Positions 52,661 to 60,458 of a stretch of 61,586 nt of DNA are shown here, in pieces. This DNA comes from WJMT01 sp964456985. Lineage in GTDB: Bacteria > Acidobacteriota > Aminicenantia > Aminicenantales > Aminicenantaceae. Each line of letters opens with the position of its first letter. Positions within the stretch are counted from its first letter, which is position 1. Below the pieces are notes generated by a model. It was given only the letters and a program-made list of their open reading frames with translations, had not been told where the DNA came from and did no database searches. A program made the position numbers and the translations under genes. The stretch covers positions 1 to 61,586 of the forward strand of contig CAYWDH010000013.1 in NCBI GenBank assembly GCA_964456985.1. Reading direction: 5' to 3'.

Positions 52661-53373
52661 TATTGCACCTCAATTTTATATTTTCTTAACAAGTCCTTTA
52701 TCTTGCCGCTGGCACCAGAGATGACTTTGATTTTTGAGGCTTGAAGGACCCTTTGGGCATTGGGTCCGATCTGTCCTGTAAAAAGGATTTCTACGTTATT
52801 TTCAGATAAAAACTGGACTGACATCGGCCCGACTCCCTGTGTCAGGTTTTTATTCGGATTTTCAAGGGATTCAATGCTTTTTGTTTCCGGGTCATAGATA
52901 AGGAAGAAAGCTGCCCGGCCGAATCTCGGATCGAGGTCGTCTTCGATGCTTCCTCCCTGGGCCGTGAAGCATATTCTCTTTTTGGTGTCTACATCGGTTT
53001 TTTCTAAAGGCTGATGCTGCGGAGCGGGTCTGGATTGGGTTTTCGGGTGTTCGCAGAGGTCCTCTCCCTTTTCCAGTTTTTTATTCAAGAATTTATCTAT
53101 GACTTCATCGATAAGGCCCTGAACTCCTATAATCGGTTCAATATGTTTTTGCCGGAACAAATTCTGCGCTCGTGAACCCATTCCGCCTGCAATAACGCAG
53201 TTTACGCCCCTTTCAGAAAGATAATTGGGTAAAAATCCCGGGCTGTGTCCCGGATTCTCTATTTTTTCTTTTTTTACAATCTGCCCTTCTTGAATATCAA
53301 CGATTGTGTAAGAAGGGCACCTTCCAAAATGTGCTGATACAGCATTTCCTTCCGTAGAAATAGCTATTTTCAT
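52660..53373 (-). CDS. tandem NifX/NifB-C-type (dinitrogenase FeMo-cofactor-like) protein
   Basis: A 237-residue protein with two copies of the NifX/NafY-like cofactor-binding domain. Copy 1 is residues 1-100 (MKIAISTEGNAVSAHFGRCP... VNCVIAGGMGSRAQNLF), copy 2 residues ~125-237 (RICFTAQGGSIEDDLDPRFGRAAFF... VEILFTGQIGPNAQRVL). The linker is Pro/Gln-rich. Most relatives have a single domain; doubled forms occur in anaerobes. No nif structural genes are present, so it probably binds another Fe-S or metal cluster. AGGAG precedes the ATG; it starts the coupled run with Mrp. Confidence 0.9.
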   Translation of the reverse strand: MKIAISTEGNAVSAHFGRCPSYTIVDIQEGQIVKKEKIENPGHSPGFLPNYLSERGVNCVIAGGMGSRAQNLFRQKHIEPIIGVQGLIDEVIDKFLNKKLEKGEDLCEHPKTQSRPAPQHQPLEKTDVDTKKRICFTAQGGSIEDDLDPRFGRAAFFLIYDPETKSIESLENPNKNLTQGVGPMSVQFLSENNVEILFTGQIGPNAQRVLQASKIKVISGASGKIKDLLRKYKIEVQ

Positions 53374-53486
53374 GATTTACTCCTGTTTGATGTTTTATTT
53401 CATTCACTCCATATCTGATGATAGCAGTGTACAGAATCTGAGTTATTTTAGCTACCGTGATCTGCAGTGTTTTTTCATTTCAAGAG

Positions 53487-53520
53487 AACCGGGACGATTG
53501 CTCGGGCAACCGTCCCGGTT
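53487..53520 (-). terminator. strong hairpin after DUF5320 gene
   Basis: AACCGGGACG and CGTCCCGGTT (53487-53496/53511-53520) are perfect 10-bp arms; inside, TTGC/GCAA pair around TCGG with a single A-C mismatch. It starts 32 bp past the DUF5320 stop. No T-run follows on the minus strand, so it may slow transcription or protect mRNA instead of terminating fully. Confidence 0.55.
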
Positions 53521-53551
53521 AGAAAATCAATAGTGTATGATAAGGACATGT

Positions 53552-53899
53552 TCACTTTTCTTTTTTGATTTCTTCGATTCTTTTTGAAATTTCTTCCAGT
53601 TCTTCTTTTAAGTACTTGGATTGTTCTTTGAGCATTTTCATTTCATCTTCTGGCATGAAATTGGTAGCTTGTGGCGGATAAGGTGCGTAATAGCCGGGAC
53701 CGGGGTAGTAGCCCCGTCCCCATACACGGCGATAACCGCGGCCGAATCCACGACCGAAACCGCGGCCGAAACCACGGCCAAATCCCTGTCCCGGACCCGG
53801 TTTCATATAACCGGGAGTGTCATATCCGCTGCAGTAGCCAAAGGCTCTTCCGGTCCTTGGGCCCTGTCCTAATGGTCCTGATCTATCTCCTGCTGGCAT
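53552..53899 (-). CDS. DUF5320-family Gly/Arg-rich protein
   Basis: A 115-residue cytoplasmic protein. It begins MPAGDRSGPLGQGPRTGRAF, the DUF5320 signature, then has a run of FGRG repeats (four to five copies, residues ~38-55) and a Tyr/Pro/Gly-rich part, and ends in a coiled coil (MLKEQSKYLKEELEEISKRIEE). DUF5320 proteins travel with NifX/Mrp/CGGC genes in anaerobes. AAAGGAGGT overlaps the end of fur, so fur and this gene are co-translated. A hairpin follows. Its function is unknown. Confidence 0.8.
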   Translation of the reverse strand: MPAGDRSGPLGQGPRTGRAFGYCSGYDTPGYMKPGPGQGFGRGFGRGFGRGFGRGYRRVWGRGYYPGPGYYAPYPPQATNFMPEDEMKMLKEQSKYLKEELEEISKRIEEIKKEK

Positions 53900-53904
53900 A
53901 AACC

Positions 53905-54357
53905 TCACCTCCTTTCCTGGCATTGCTTACAAATTCCGTAAAACTCAAAATTATGGTCTGTTATTTTAAAACCATGCTTTTTTTTCAGTCTTTGCTCCGC
54001 TTTTTTTATGAGCTCTAACTCTTCATCTGCATAATCTGTATAATCAAAGATCCTGCCGCATTGAGTACAGATAAAGTGATGGTGGTGTGTTTGGTTGGAA
54101 TCAGTTATCAGCTCATACTTGTTTTCGCCCGTACCGAGAGGAATCTTATTGAGGTATCCCATTTTTTCGAGAATATCCAGTGTCCTGTACACCGTGGTCA
54201 GTCCTATGGCGGGGTAGATCCTGAGAAGAGAGCGGTATATCTCTTTGGCGCTCATATGTTTGGAAGTTCTGCTTAAAAGGTTTAGAATGGCCTCTCTGGG
54301 TGCAGTCCACCGGGAGCCACAGCCTCTGAATCTGTTTCTCCATTTATGAGACGGCAT
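53905..54357 (-). CDS. fur: Fur-family metal-dependent regulator
   Basis: A 150-residue Fur-type repressor. The winged helix (RWTAPREAILNLLSRTSKHMSAKEIYRSL... GLTTVYRTLDILEKMGYLNKI) is followed by a dimerisation domain with metal residues THHHHFICTQCGRIFDY and a second CXXC in CKQCQERR. Iron is the likely signal, because a near-consensus Fur box covers its own promoter, though Zur or PerR type cannot be excluded. The ATG at 54357 is used; a GTG at 54366 is possible. Together with DUF5320 it leads into the metallocluster genes and is divergent from queF. Confidence 0.88.
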   Translation of the reverse strand: MPSHKWRNRFRGCGSRWTAPREAILNLLSRTSKHMSAKEIYRSLLRIYPAIGLTTVYRTLDILEKMGYLNKIPLGTGENKYELITDSNQTHHHHFICTQCGRIFDYTDYADEELELIKKAEQRLKKKHGFKITDHNFEFYGICKQCQERR

Positions 54358-54382
54358 AGGAATCACTCTCGCTTTTATAATC

Positions 54383-54401
54383 GATATTGATAACCATTTT
54401 C
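54383..54401. promoter_or_regulatory. Fur box
   Basis: GATATTGATAACCATTTTC matches 16 of 19 positions of the classical Fur box (GATAATGATAATCATTATC). It sits just downstream of the -10 box of the fur promoter, over the probable start point, so bound Fur would block its own transcription. Confidence 0.7.
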
Positions 54402-54407
54402 AATAGC

Positions 54408-54436
54408 AGTATACGTCCAAATTGTCTTCTTGTCAA
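54408..54436 (-). promoter_or_regulatory. sigma-70-type promoter of fur
   Basis: On the minus strand TTGACA (54431-54436), 17-bp spacer, TATACT (54408-54413). The Fur box begins 7 bp further downstream. The fur start codon is about 50 bp on. Confidence 0.72.
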
Positions 54437-54486
54437 GTTAAATGGAAATATAACCTTGAAATCAAAACAAAAGATCTTCGTCTCCA

Positions 54487-54504
54487 TTTTTTATGAATAG
54501 GTCA
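54487..54504 (+). repeat. 18-bp element, copy upstream of queF
   Basis: TTTTTTATGAATAGGTCA, identical to 35424-35441 upstream of nikR. Here it lies 14 bp before the -35 of the queF promoter. Confidence 0.5.
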
Positions 54505-54517
54505 TGTTAATTTTGAT

Positions 54518-54545
54518 TTGACTAAAAAATCCTATCAGTTATATA
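54518..54545 (+). promoter_or_regulatory. sigma-70-type promoter of queF
   Basis: TTGACT (54518-54523), 16-bp spacer, TATATA (54540-54545). The queF ATG is 46 bp further on, leaving a leader of about 40 bases in which no preQ1 aptamer could be recognised. Confidence 0.55.
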
Positions 54546-54590
54546 CTTCTGTATAGACTCCATGATGAATAACAAGTCGAGGTTGATGAG

Positions 54591-55001
54591 ATGACTGAAT
54601 ATGGAGAAAAAGAAGCCAAAGCCGGGTTAAAGGAAAAGCTGCCGGTGATCGAGACCTTTCCTAACCAGTATCCTGGTTATGAGATTGAGATAGAGATTCC
54701 CGAATTCACTTCTGTTTGCCCTAAGACAGGACTGCCTGATTTTGGGAAGATAACCATAATATACACACCAAACAAAAAGTGCCTCGAACTCAAGTCTGTA
54801 AAAATGTATATCCTTGCCTACAGGAATATGGGGATATTCTATGAAAATGCTGTAAACCGGATTATGGACGATGTGGTCAAGGCCTGCCGTCCTGTCAAAG
54901 CGGTTGTGATCGGAGAGTTCAATGCCAGAGGAGGTATCTCATCAGTGGTGAGATCCGTGTACCCGCGTTCTGGGGGAAAAAGGGAACAGCACAGTGGATA
55001 G
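54591..55001 (+). CDS. queF: QueF, NADPH-dependent 7-cyano-7-deazaguanine reductase
   Basis: A 136-residue tunnelling-fold enzyme that reduces preQ0 to preQ1 with NADPH, the last free-nucleobase step of queuosine synthesis. The catalytic Cys is C43 in TSVCPKTGLPDFG, with D50 following, and LELKSVKMYILAYRN is the QueF signature region. Its size is that of the short, Bacillus-type QueF. It is separated from queC-queD-queE (60-61 kb) by three envelope genes. The prenyltransferase gene follows after 24 bp. Confidence 0.95.
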   Translation: MTEYGEKEAKAGLKEKLPVIETFPNQYPGYEIEIEIPEFTSVCPKTGLPDFGKITIIYTPNKKCLELKSVKMYILAYRNMGIFYENAVNRIMDDVVKACRPVKAVVIGEFNARGGISSVVRSVYPRSGGKREQHSG

Positions 55002-55025
55002 AAATCAAGAGGGGATGCAGCTGCA

Positions 55026-55910
55026 TTGAATGTAAAAGGAATCGCCAGGTCAGCCCGGCCCAAACAGTGGATCAAAAATTTTTTCATATTGGCCCCTCTT
55101 ATTTTTTCTCAAAATCTTTTTGCCATCCCCCTGCTTGTCAAGTCAGTCATCGCTTTTGTTGCGTTTTGTTTTTTATCGAGCTCTCTCTATATTTTAAATG
55201 ATATCAGAGACTTGGACGAAGACAAACACCACCCTGTGAAATCAAAAAGGCCCCTGGCCTCTGGAGAGATAAACAGAAGCCAAGCTTGGTTGGCCTTTGG
55301 TTTGCTTTTAATCGCAAGCGTGATTGTCTCCTTTCTGTTCTTAAACCGGAATTTTATGATGGCGCTTTTAATTTACGTGGTCCTCCAGTTTGGATATTCT
55401 TTCGGATTAAAGCATGTCGTTATTCTGGATGTTTTTATTGTAGCGGCCGGTTTTATTATCCGTGTCATTGCCGGAGGATTCGCCATAAATGTCCATATAT
55501 CCAGCTGGCTTTTGATCTGTACTCTGCTTCTGGCGCTGTTTCTCGCTTTGAGTAAGAGAAGGCATGAGATGGTATTGCTGGGAAAAGAGGCTGCCAACCA
55601 CAGACCTATTTTAGAAGAGTACTCTCCTTATCTTCTTGACCAGATGATCGCAGTGGTCACAGCCTCCACTATTATTGCTTACTGCCTCTATACGTTTTCA
55701 GAGGAAACCATGACAAGATTCGGTACCCATGAGTTGATCTATACGGTCCCTTTTGTTTTATATGGTATATTCCGCTACCTTTATTTGATCCACCGTAAAT
55801 CAGAAGGAGGGAGTCCTGAGACTTTGATCATCAAGGATAAACCTTTGTTGCTTGATGTTTTTTTATGGGTTGTGACCGTGGTAATGATTGTTTATGGGAG
55901 AGGCGGTTGA
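55026..55910 (+). CDS. UbiA-family prenyltransferase, decaprenyl-phosphate phosphoribosyltransferase-like
   Basis: A 294-residue membrane enzyme with about eight to nine TM helices. RPKQWIKNFFILAPLIFSQN at the start and LYILNDIRDLDEDKHHPVKS with KRPLASG give the DPPR-synthase pattern (ND-X2-D-X3-D, then HP-X-K), rather than that of quinone-type UbiA proteins. DPPR synthases join phosphoribose pyrophosphate to polyprenyl phosphate, the first step to the D-arabinose donor. No DprE1/DprE2 epimerase genes are adjacent. The start is a TTG with GAGGGG upstream; no ATG fits. The sulfatase-fold and ASST-like genes follow on the same strand. Confidence 0.85.
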   Translation: MNVKGIARSARPKQWIKNFFILAPLIFSQNLFAIPLLVKSVIAFVAFCFLSSSLYILNDIRDLDEDKHHPVKSKRPLASGEINRSQAWLAFGLLLIASVIVSFLFLNRNFMMALLIYVVLQFGYSFGLKHVVILDVFIVAAGFIIRVIAGGFAINVHISSWLLICTLLLALFLALSKRRHEMVLLGKEAANHRPILEEYSPYLLDQMIAVVTASTIIAYCLYTFSEETMTRFGTHELIYTVPFVLYGIFRYLYLIHRKSEGGSPETLIIKDKPLLLDVFLWVVTVVMIVYGRGG

Positions 55911-56084
55911 GTTTGTTGATCAACTCTATTGATTTTATTCCTTATTTCTAATAATTTTGGATGTTTATTCATCTCAATGGGTGGTAATAAAAGAGAAAAA
56001 ATAACCGCTAGGTTCACCTCTAATGGCTATTGAAGTAAATGGATTCAATTGTAAAAATTATAGGAAAATGGAGGATCGTCTAAA

Positions 56085-58070
56085 ATGAAGAAAGTCCTGT
56101 CAGATAAAAAGATCTTGATATATTCAATACTATTTTATGTTCTTCTTTTTTTGGTTGAAATTTACGCTGATTTTTTTACTTATATAACCAATTATTCAAA
56201 GGGGAAGCTGTCTGTCACTTTTTTTACGAAAATCAAAGAAATCATTCATCTTGTAAAATTCAACATAGTTATCTATGCGATCACGCTGCTTTTAATATAT
56301 TTGTTAGCTGCTTTGCTCAATTATCTTTATGTGAAACTCGCCTATAAAGCTCTGACCAAAAACAGGCAGGAATCCCGAATCCCTTTGAAAGCGTTGCTTT
56401 TCATAGGAATAAATTTTCTGTTTGTGGTCTTTTTATATTTATTTAACTTTACTCTCTATCCCTCCTCCACTGTAACTCATTTTTTGAGTGTGTTTTTAGA
56501 GGGGTCACATTATTCTTTATATACAGTTTTATCCTTTGTGTTTTTTGGATTCTATTTTTTAATCTTTATTTATTTGTGTTTTCGTTTTGGAAGCAAAAGA
56601 ACGAAAATAATCATACCTTTGCTTGTTGGAATTGTTCTCATATCAAATCTAGATCCATATTATCATGCCAAAAACTTATGGACAGTTTTTTCCCATCCTA
56701 AAGAATCCAATAAAGGTCCGAATGTCATATTTATCGGTATAGATTCTCTCAACCCTGACCATACAAAATATTTCGGATATCAATATGAAACAACTCCTAA
56801 TCTGGATAAATTTATGAAAGAGAATGTTGTGTTTTCTAATTGTCATACTCCCCTGGCGCGGACTTTTCCTTCCTGGTATTGCATATTGACTGGGAAATAT
56901 CCAAAACACACCGGTGTGAGATACAATCTTATAAATAGAAAGTTTATTTCCCCGGATGCAGTCACAATACCTCAGTATTTGAGAGAAAATGATCATTATT
57001 ATACTGCGTACTTTACGGATGAAACACGTTTTTGCAATATAATCTCTGATGACGGATTTGTTTATTTAAGACATCCCATAATGGGAGTCAAGGATTTTAT
57101 ATTTGGCAATTTTCATGATTTCAGTCTTACGAATGTTTTTTTTAATAATCCCCTTGGTTATAAAATCTTCAAATTTACAGATATCAACAGGGCTGTTTAT
57201 CATACATACAATCCTCGTTTCTTTCGAAATGAGTTATGTGGATTTTTAGATAAGCTGAAACAAAATGAGAGATTTTTTCTAACTATTCATTTTTGTGCCC
57301 CTCACTGGCCTTATGATGCCAGTTCTCCTTATCCCTATTTATTTGATACTGATGAGAATTTTTTATACAGCCTTTATGACGGCACTTTGAAGATGGCAGA
57401 TGTTCAGCTCGGAAAATTTATAAAAGCACTGAAAAAAAAGGATGTCTTCGATAATTCCATAATCATCATACTGTCCGATCACGGAGAAACCATTAAAGGT
57501 CACGGTACAAATTTGAGAGACAGGGCTCAGAACCGGATGCTTCTCACAATAAAACCTCAGGGCAAAAGTGTTCATAAAGATATTCATGACCTTATATGCA
57601 CAATAGACCTTGCTCCCACTGTGTATGAATTATTGGGTGAGGATGTTTCTCTCAATTTTGATGGGAAAAGCCTGTTGTCTTTGATCAATGGAACAGGTGA
57701 AATTCCGAGTTATGATCCGATAATAATGGAAACCGGTTTTTCCATAGACACTCCTGGAGGGGCCGGACTCGCCCTTCAGGAAATGATATCACAGGGTATT
57801 TCTTTTTATGAATTCAATAAAAAGGGGATCATAACCGTTCAGGAAAATTATCACGAGCAGCTTGTGGAAAGAAAGCAGAGGGCGGTTCAGTCAAATGAAT
57901 GGAGATTAGTTTTAGAACCGCAGGTTCGAAAGGACGTTGTCTTCAAAAAAATCCAGTTATTTAATTTAAAGGAAGATCCCATGTGTACCCATGATGTTTC
58001 AGCCGAATATCCTGAGATATACTCCCAGCTTTTAGAAGAATTGAGGAAGTATTACGGGGATGAATTGTAA
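56085..58070 (+). CDS. membrane sulfatase/phosphotransferase-fold enzyme, Thr nucleophile
   Basis: A 661-residue protein with five TM helices in the first ~190 residues, then a periplasmic alkaline-phosphatase-superfamily (sulfatase) domain. Metal and active-site residues: D220 in FIGIDSLNPDH, the nucleophile T260 in ARTFPSWYCILTGKYP, and D465-H466 in LSDHGE; TIHFCAPHWPY carries a further His. True sulfatases have Cys or Ser (converted to formylglycine) at the position of T260; Thr is found in LtaS- and EptA-type phosphotransferases, whose N-terminal membrane arrangement is also similar. An envelope transferase or phosphodiesterase is more likely than a sulfatase. GGAGG lies 12 bases before the ATG. 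Confidence 0.85.
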   Translation: MKKVLSDKKILIYSILFYVLLFLVEIYADFFTYITNYSKGKLSVTFFTKIKEIIHLVKFNIVIYAITLLLIYLLAALLNYLYVKLAYKALTKNRQESRIPLKALLFIGINFLFVVFLYLFNFTLYPSSTVTHFLSVFLEGSHYSLYTVLSFVFFGFYFLIFIYLCFRFGSKRTKIIIPLLVGIVLISNLDPYYHAKNLWTVFSHPKESNKGPNVIFIGIDSLNPDHTKYFGYQYETTPNLDKFMKENVVFSNCHTPLARTFPSWYCILTGKYPKHTGVRYNLINRKFISPDAVTIPQYLRENDHYYTAYFTDETRFCNIISDDGFVYLRHPIMGVKDFIFGNFHDFSLTNVFFNNPLGYKIFKFTDINRAVYHTYNPRFFRNELCGFLDKLKQNERFFLTIHFCAPHWPYDASSPYPYLFDTDENFLYSLYDGTLKMADVQLGKFIKALKKKDVFDNSIIIILSDHGETIKGHGTNLRDRAQNRMLLTIKPQGKSVHKDIHDLICTIDLAPTVYELLGEDVSLNFDGKSLLSLINGTGEIPSYDPIIMETGFSIDTPGGAGLALQEMISQGISFYEFNKKGIITVQENYHEQLVERKQRAVQSNEWRLVLEPQVRKDVVFKKIQLFNLKEDPMCTHDVSAEYPEIYSQLLEELRKYYGDEL

Positions 58071-58073
58071 CGG

Positions 58074-59768
58074 ATGGTAAACGCACACGATAAATTTGTA
58101 AAAAACCAGAGCGCTGTTCTTATGAATGCGAAAGTCACTCTGTTAACACTGATACTGCTTATCGCATCTGGTTATATCATTGCTTTCATTGGAAGCCCCC
58201 TCCTGTTCATGGTTTACCTGTATATAGTCCTCTTGATTGTTTCCTTTGCGGTTTTCTCTTTAACTGTAAATCTGATTTTAATGACCGCTCCAAAAAGCAT
58301 CAGGAAAGACTATTCACATAGAAGAATGACTTTCAATTTAACAGTTCTCGCTTCCTACATAATTTTCTTATTCCTTGTGTGGATTATGAATCGCTATTTT
58401 TTCTCAGAAGCATCTCCTCTTGCCCGTTTGATTGGAAAGCTTGGGATCGTATTTTTCGCAATATTTCTGGGTTGGGCATTATTGAGAAGGGCAAGAAGAG
58501 TTCTCACACTCTCAGGAATACTTATTTTTATTGTGTTCGTTTCTATAGTTTCCAATGTGAAAATATCAGGTTTTGAGAGGTCTGAATCCTTATCTATAGA
58601 AAGTTTAAGATCTCTTCCGTATTTACGATGGGTCCCGGTAGAAAAAACTATTGAAAAAACAGGTGTGACTCTTTTCGACACAAATAAGAGCATCAGAGGA
58701 ATAAACCTGTATGCTTCAAGAAATAAGCCATCAGCATTCCTTATGGATATGTCCGGTAACATCCTGCATAAATGGACGGCAAAAATCAGCGATAATGATT
58801 CATGGCAGCACATTGAGGTCTGTAAAAATGGGGATTTGTTAGCTTATGTAAGTGGGGAATATTTGATGAGACTTGACTGGGACTCTAAAATCAAATGGAT
58901 AAGAAATCTTCGTGTTCATCATGATATGGCTGTTGATGAAAACGGAAATATTTATATTTTGGCTAGAAAAGACAAAATTGTCTTTATTCACGGTGTTCCC
59001 GCTCCAATTCTTGCTGACTTTATTGCCGTATTTTCTTCAAATGGAGAAGAAGTGAAGGAGATTCCCTTATATAAAATTTTAAAAAGTCAAATCAGCCCCC
59101 GTAAATTAGCCAGTGTATATGCGGATATTCTTGGTCATGAATTGATGAGCCGTGATTTTTTCAAAAAATTATTTACGCGAGAAGCCGCGTATTTTTTTAA
59201 ACATGGTACTGCTTTTGATATTTTCCATAACAATGCGGTTGAGATCATCGATAAGAACATTGAGGGTCTTTGTAAAAAAGGAGATATATTGATTTCTGTG
59301 AGAGAGCTGAATTTAGTGGGTGTGCTGGATTCAAAAAAAGAAAGATTGTACTGGATTTGGGGACCAAATAGACTAAGTAGACAGCATCACCCTACGCTTT
59401 TGAATAATGGGAATATTTTAGTATTCGATAATGGACCTGACAGGAATTACTCTCGTGTGATTGAGCTCAATCCGATATTAAAAGAAATAAAATGGGAGTA
59501 TAAATCACAAAGACCGGAGGATTTTTTTTCCAGTATAAGAGGATGGTGTCAAAGATTACCTAAAGGGAATACACTCATCACGGAGAGTAATAAAGGGCGG
59601 GTTTTCGAAGTCACAAAAGATGGTTCACTTGTATGGGAGTTTTATAACCCAGACCTAAATGAAAAGAAAGATAAAAGGGCGGCTATATATAGTATGGAGC
59701 GAATCGTTGATTTGGAAAAGCGCTTAAAATTGAGAGAATTTATTAAAGATAATACAAAGTATAATTAA
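58074..59768 (+). CDS. membrane-anchored arylsulfotransferase (ASST)-like protein
   Basis: A 564-residue protein starting 3 bp after the sulfatase-fold gene. Four to five TM helices fill residues 20-165. After that comes a periplasmic six-bladed-propeller-type domain with ASST-like repeats: SAFLMDMSGNILHKWTAK, DWDSKIKWIRNLRVHHDMAVD, RLYWIWGPNRLSRQHHPTLL, NNGNILVFDNGP and RLPKGNTLITESNKGRVFE. The histidines in VHHDMA and QHHPTLL fit ASST active-site positions. Classical ASST is a soluble periplasmic enzyme, so the long membrane part is unusual. Function not established; coupling suggests it works with the neighbouring phosphotransferase-like enzyme on an envelope polymer or lipid. Confidence 0.8.
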   Translation: MVNAHDKFVKNQSAVLMNAKVTLLTLILLIASGYIIAFIGSPLLFMVYLYIVLLIVSFAVFSLTVNLILMTAPKSIRKDYSHRRMTFNLTVLASYIIFLFLVWIMNRYFFSEASPLARLIGKLGIVFFAIFLGWALLRRARRVLTLSGILIFIVFVSIVSNVKISGFERSESLSIESLRSLPYLRWVPVEKTIEKTGVTLFDTNKSIRGINLYASRNKPSAFLMDMSGNILHKWTAKISDNDSWQHIEVCKNGDLLAYVSGEYLMRLDWDSKIKWIRNLRVHHDMAVDENGNIYILARKDKIVFIHGVPAPILADFIAVFSSNGEEVKEIPLYKILKSQISPRKLASVYADILGHELMSRDFFKKLFTREAAYFFKHGTAFDIFHNNAVEIIDKNIEGLCKKGDILISVRELNLVGVLDSKKERLYWIWGPNRLSRQHHPTLLNNGNILVFDNGPDRNYSRVIELNPILKEIKWEYKSQRPEDFFSSIRGWCQRLPKGNTLITESNKGRVFEVTKDGSLVWEFYNPDLNEKKDKRAAIYSMERIVDLEKRLKLREFIKDNTKYN

Positions 59769-59798
59769 TTTCACTTGAATGAATGTACTCCCCGTTCC

Positions 59799-59827
59799 TT
59801 TTATTTTTAATCCGATAAAAAATAAAA
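59799..59827. terminator. AT-only inverted repeat between convergent genes
   Basis: TTTTATTTTT (59799-59808) and AAAAATAAAA (59818-59827) pair perfectly around 9 bases. It lies between the ASST-like gene and queE stops. A weak, possibly two-way terminator; AT-only stems are poor evidence. Confidence 0.3.
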
Positions 59828-59828
59828 A

Positions 59829-60458
59829 TCATTTCATACCATAAATTTTATGCAGCTGGACTGAGATTCTTATATTTTTGAGCCCCGTTGTTGTGCATTC
59901 TTTGAGGAGCGTCATGCCCTTTTCCCTACTCCATTTAAGGTTGGATTCAGGCTGGAGAAGGATGGGTGTTTTTTCAGGGAATTCATTTCTCAGTTTCCGG
60001 ATCTCTTCGTATGTCAGTTCCTTACTCACCACGAGCTTCACTTCCCTTGCTTTTTCCCTGAACTTCGGTTGAAAAAAGTAAGCGGGTGGTTTGGGCGATA
60101 CTGTGAACCAATCCGCAGAGAGGTCCTGATAAAGGGTGGCGTTGGTTTCGATCTGGATTTTCTTCCCACGTTTTTTCAATCTCTCAGATAAGGCCCCTAC
60201 GTCCTGAATAAGAGGCTCGCCTCCCGTCAGGCATACCCAGTCAGCCGGAAACTGCTTGTTTTCTTGTTCCAACCTTTTGATGATCTGATCAACTTCCAGG
60301 TTTTCGCCTCCCTTCCAGGCATATTTTGTATCGCAGAAATCACACTTGAGATTGCATCCGGCCAGTCTCACGAACAGGGTGGCTTCCCCTTGACGCAGAC
60401 CTTCCCCTTGAATGGAGGCAAAGATCTCACTTATCTTCAGAGTATGTGGCTGAGGCAT
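59829..60458 (-). CDS. queE: QueE, 7-carboxy-7-deazaguanine synthase
   Basis: A 209-residue radical SAM enzyme that converts 6-carboxytetrahydropterin into 7-carboxy-7-deazaguanine in queuosine synthesis. FASIQGEGLRQGEATLFVRL is the QueE start, and the [4Fe-4S] site is C35-X3-C39-X2-C42 in GCNLKCDFCDTKYAW, then LTGGEPL for SAM binding. The start lies 32 bp inside the end of queD, indicating coupled translation. Third gene of queC-queD-queE on the minus strand. Confidence 0.95.
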   Translation of the reverse strand: MPQPHTLKISEIFASIQGEGLRQGEATLFVRLAGCNLKCDFCDTKYAWKGGENLEVDQIIKRLEQENKQFPADWVCLTGGEPLIQDVGALSERLKKRGKKIQIETNATLYQDLSADWFTVSPKPPAYFFQPKFREKAREVKLVVSKELTYEEIRKLRNEFPEKTPILLQPESNLKWSREKGMTLLKECTTTGLKNIRISVQLHKIYGMK

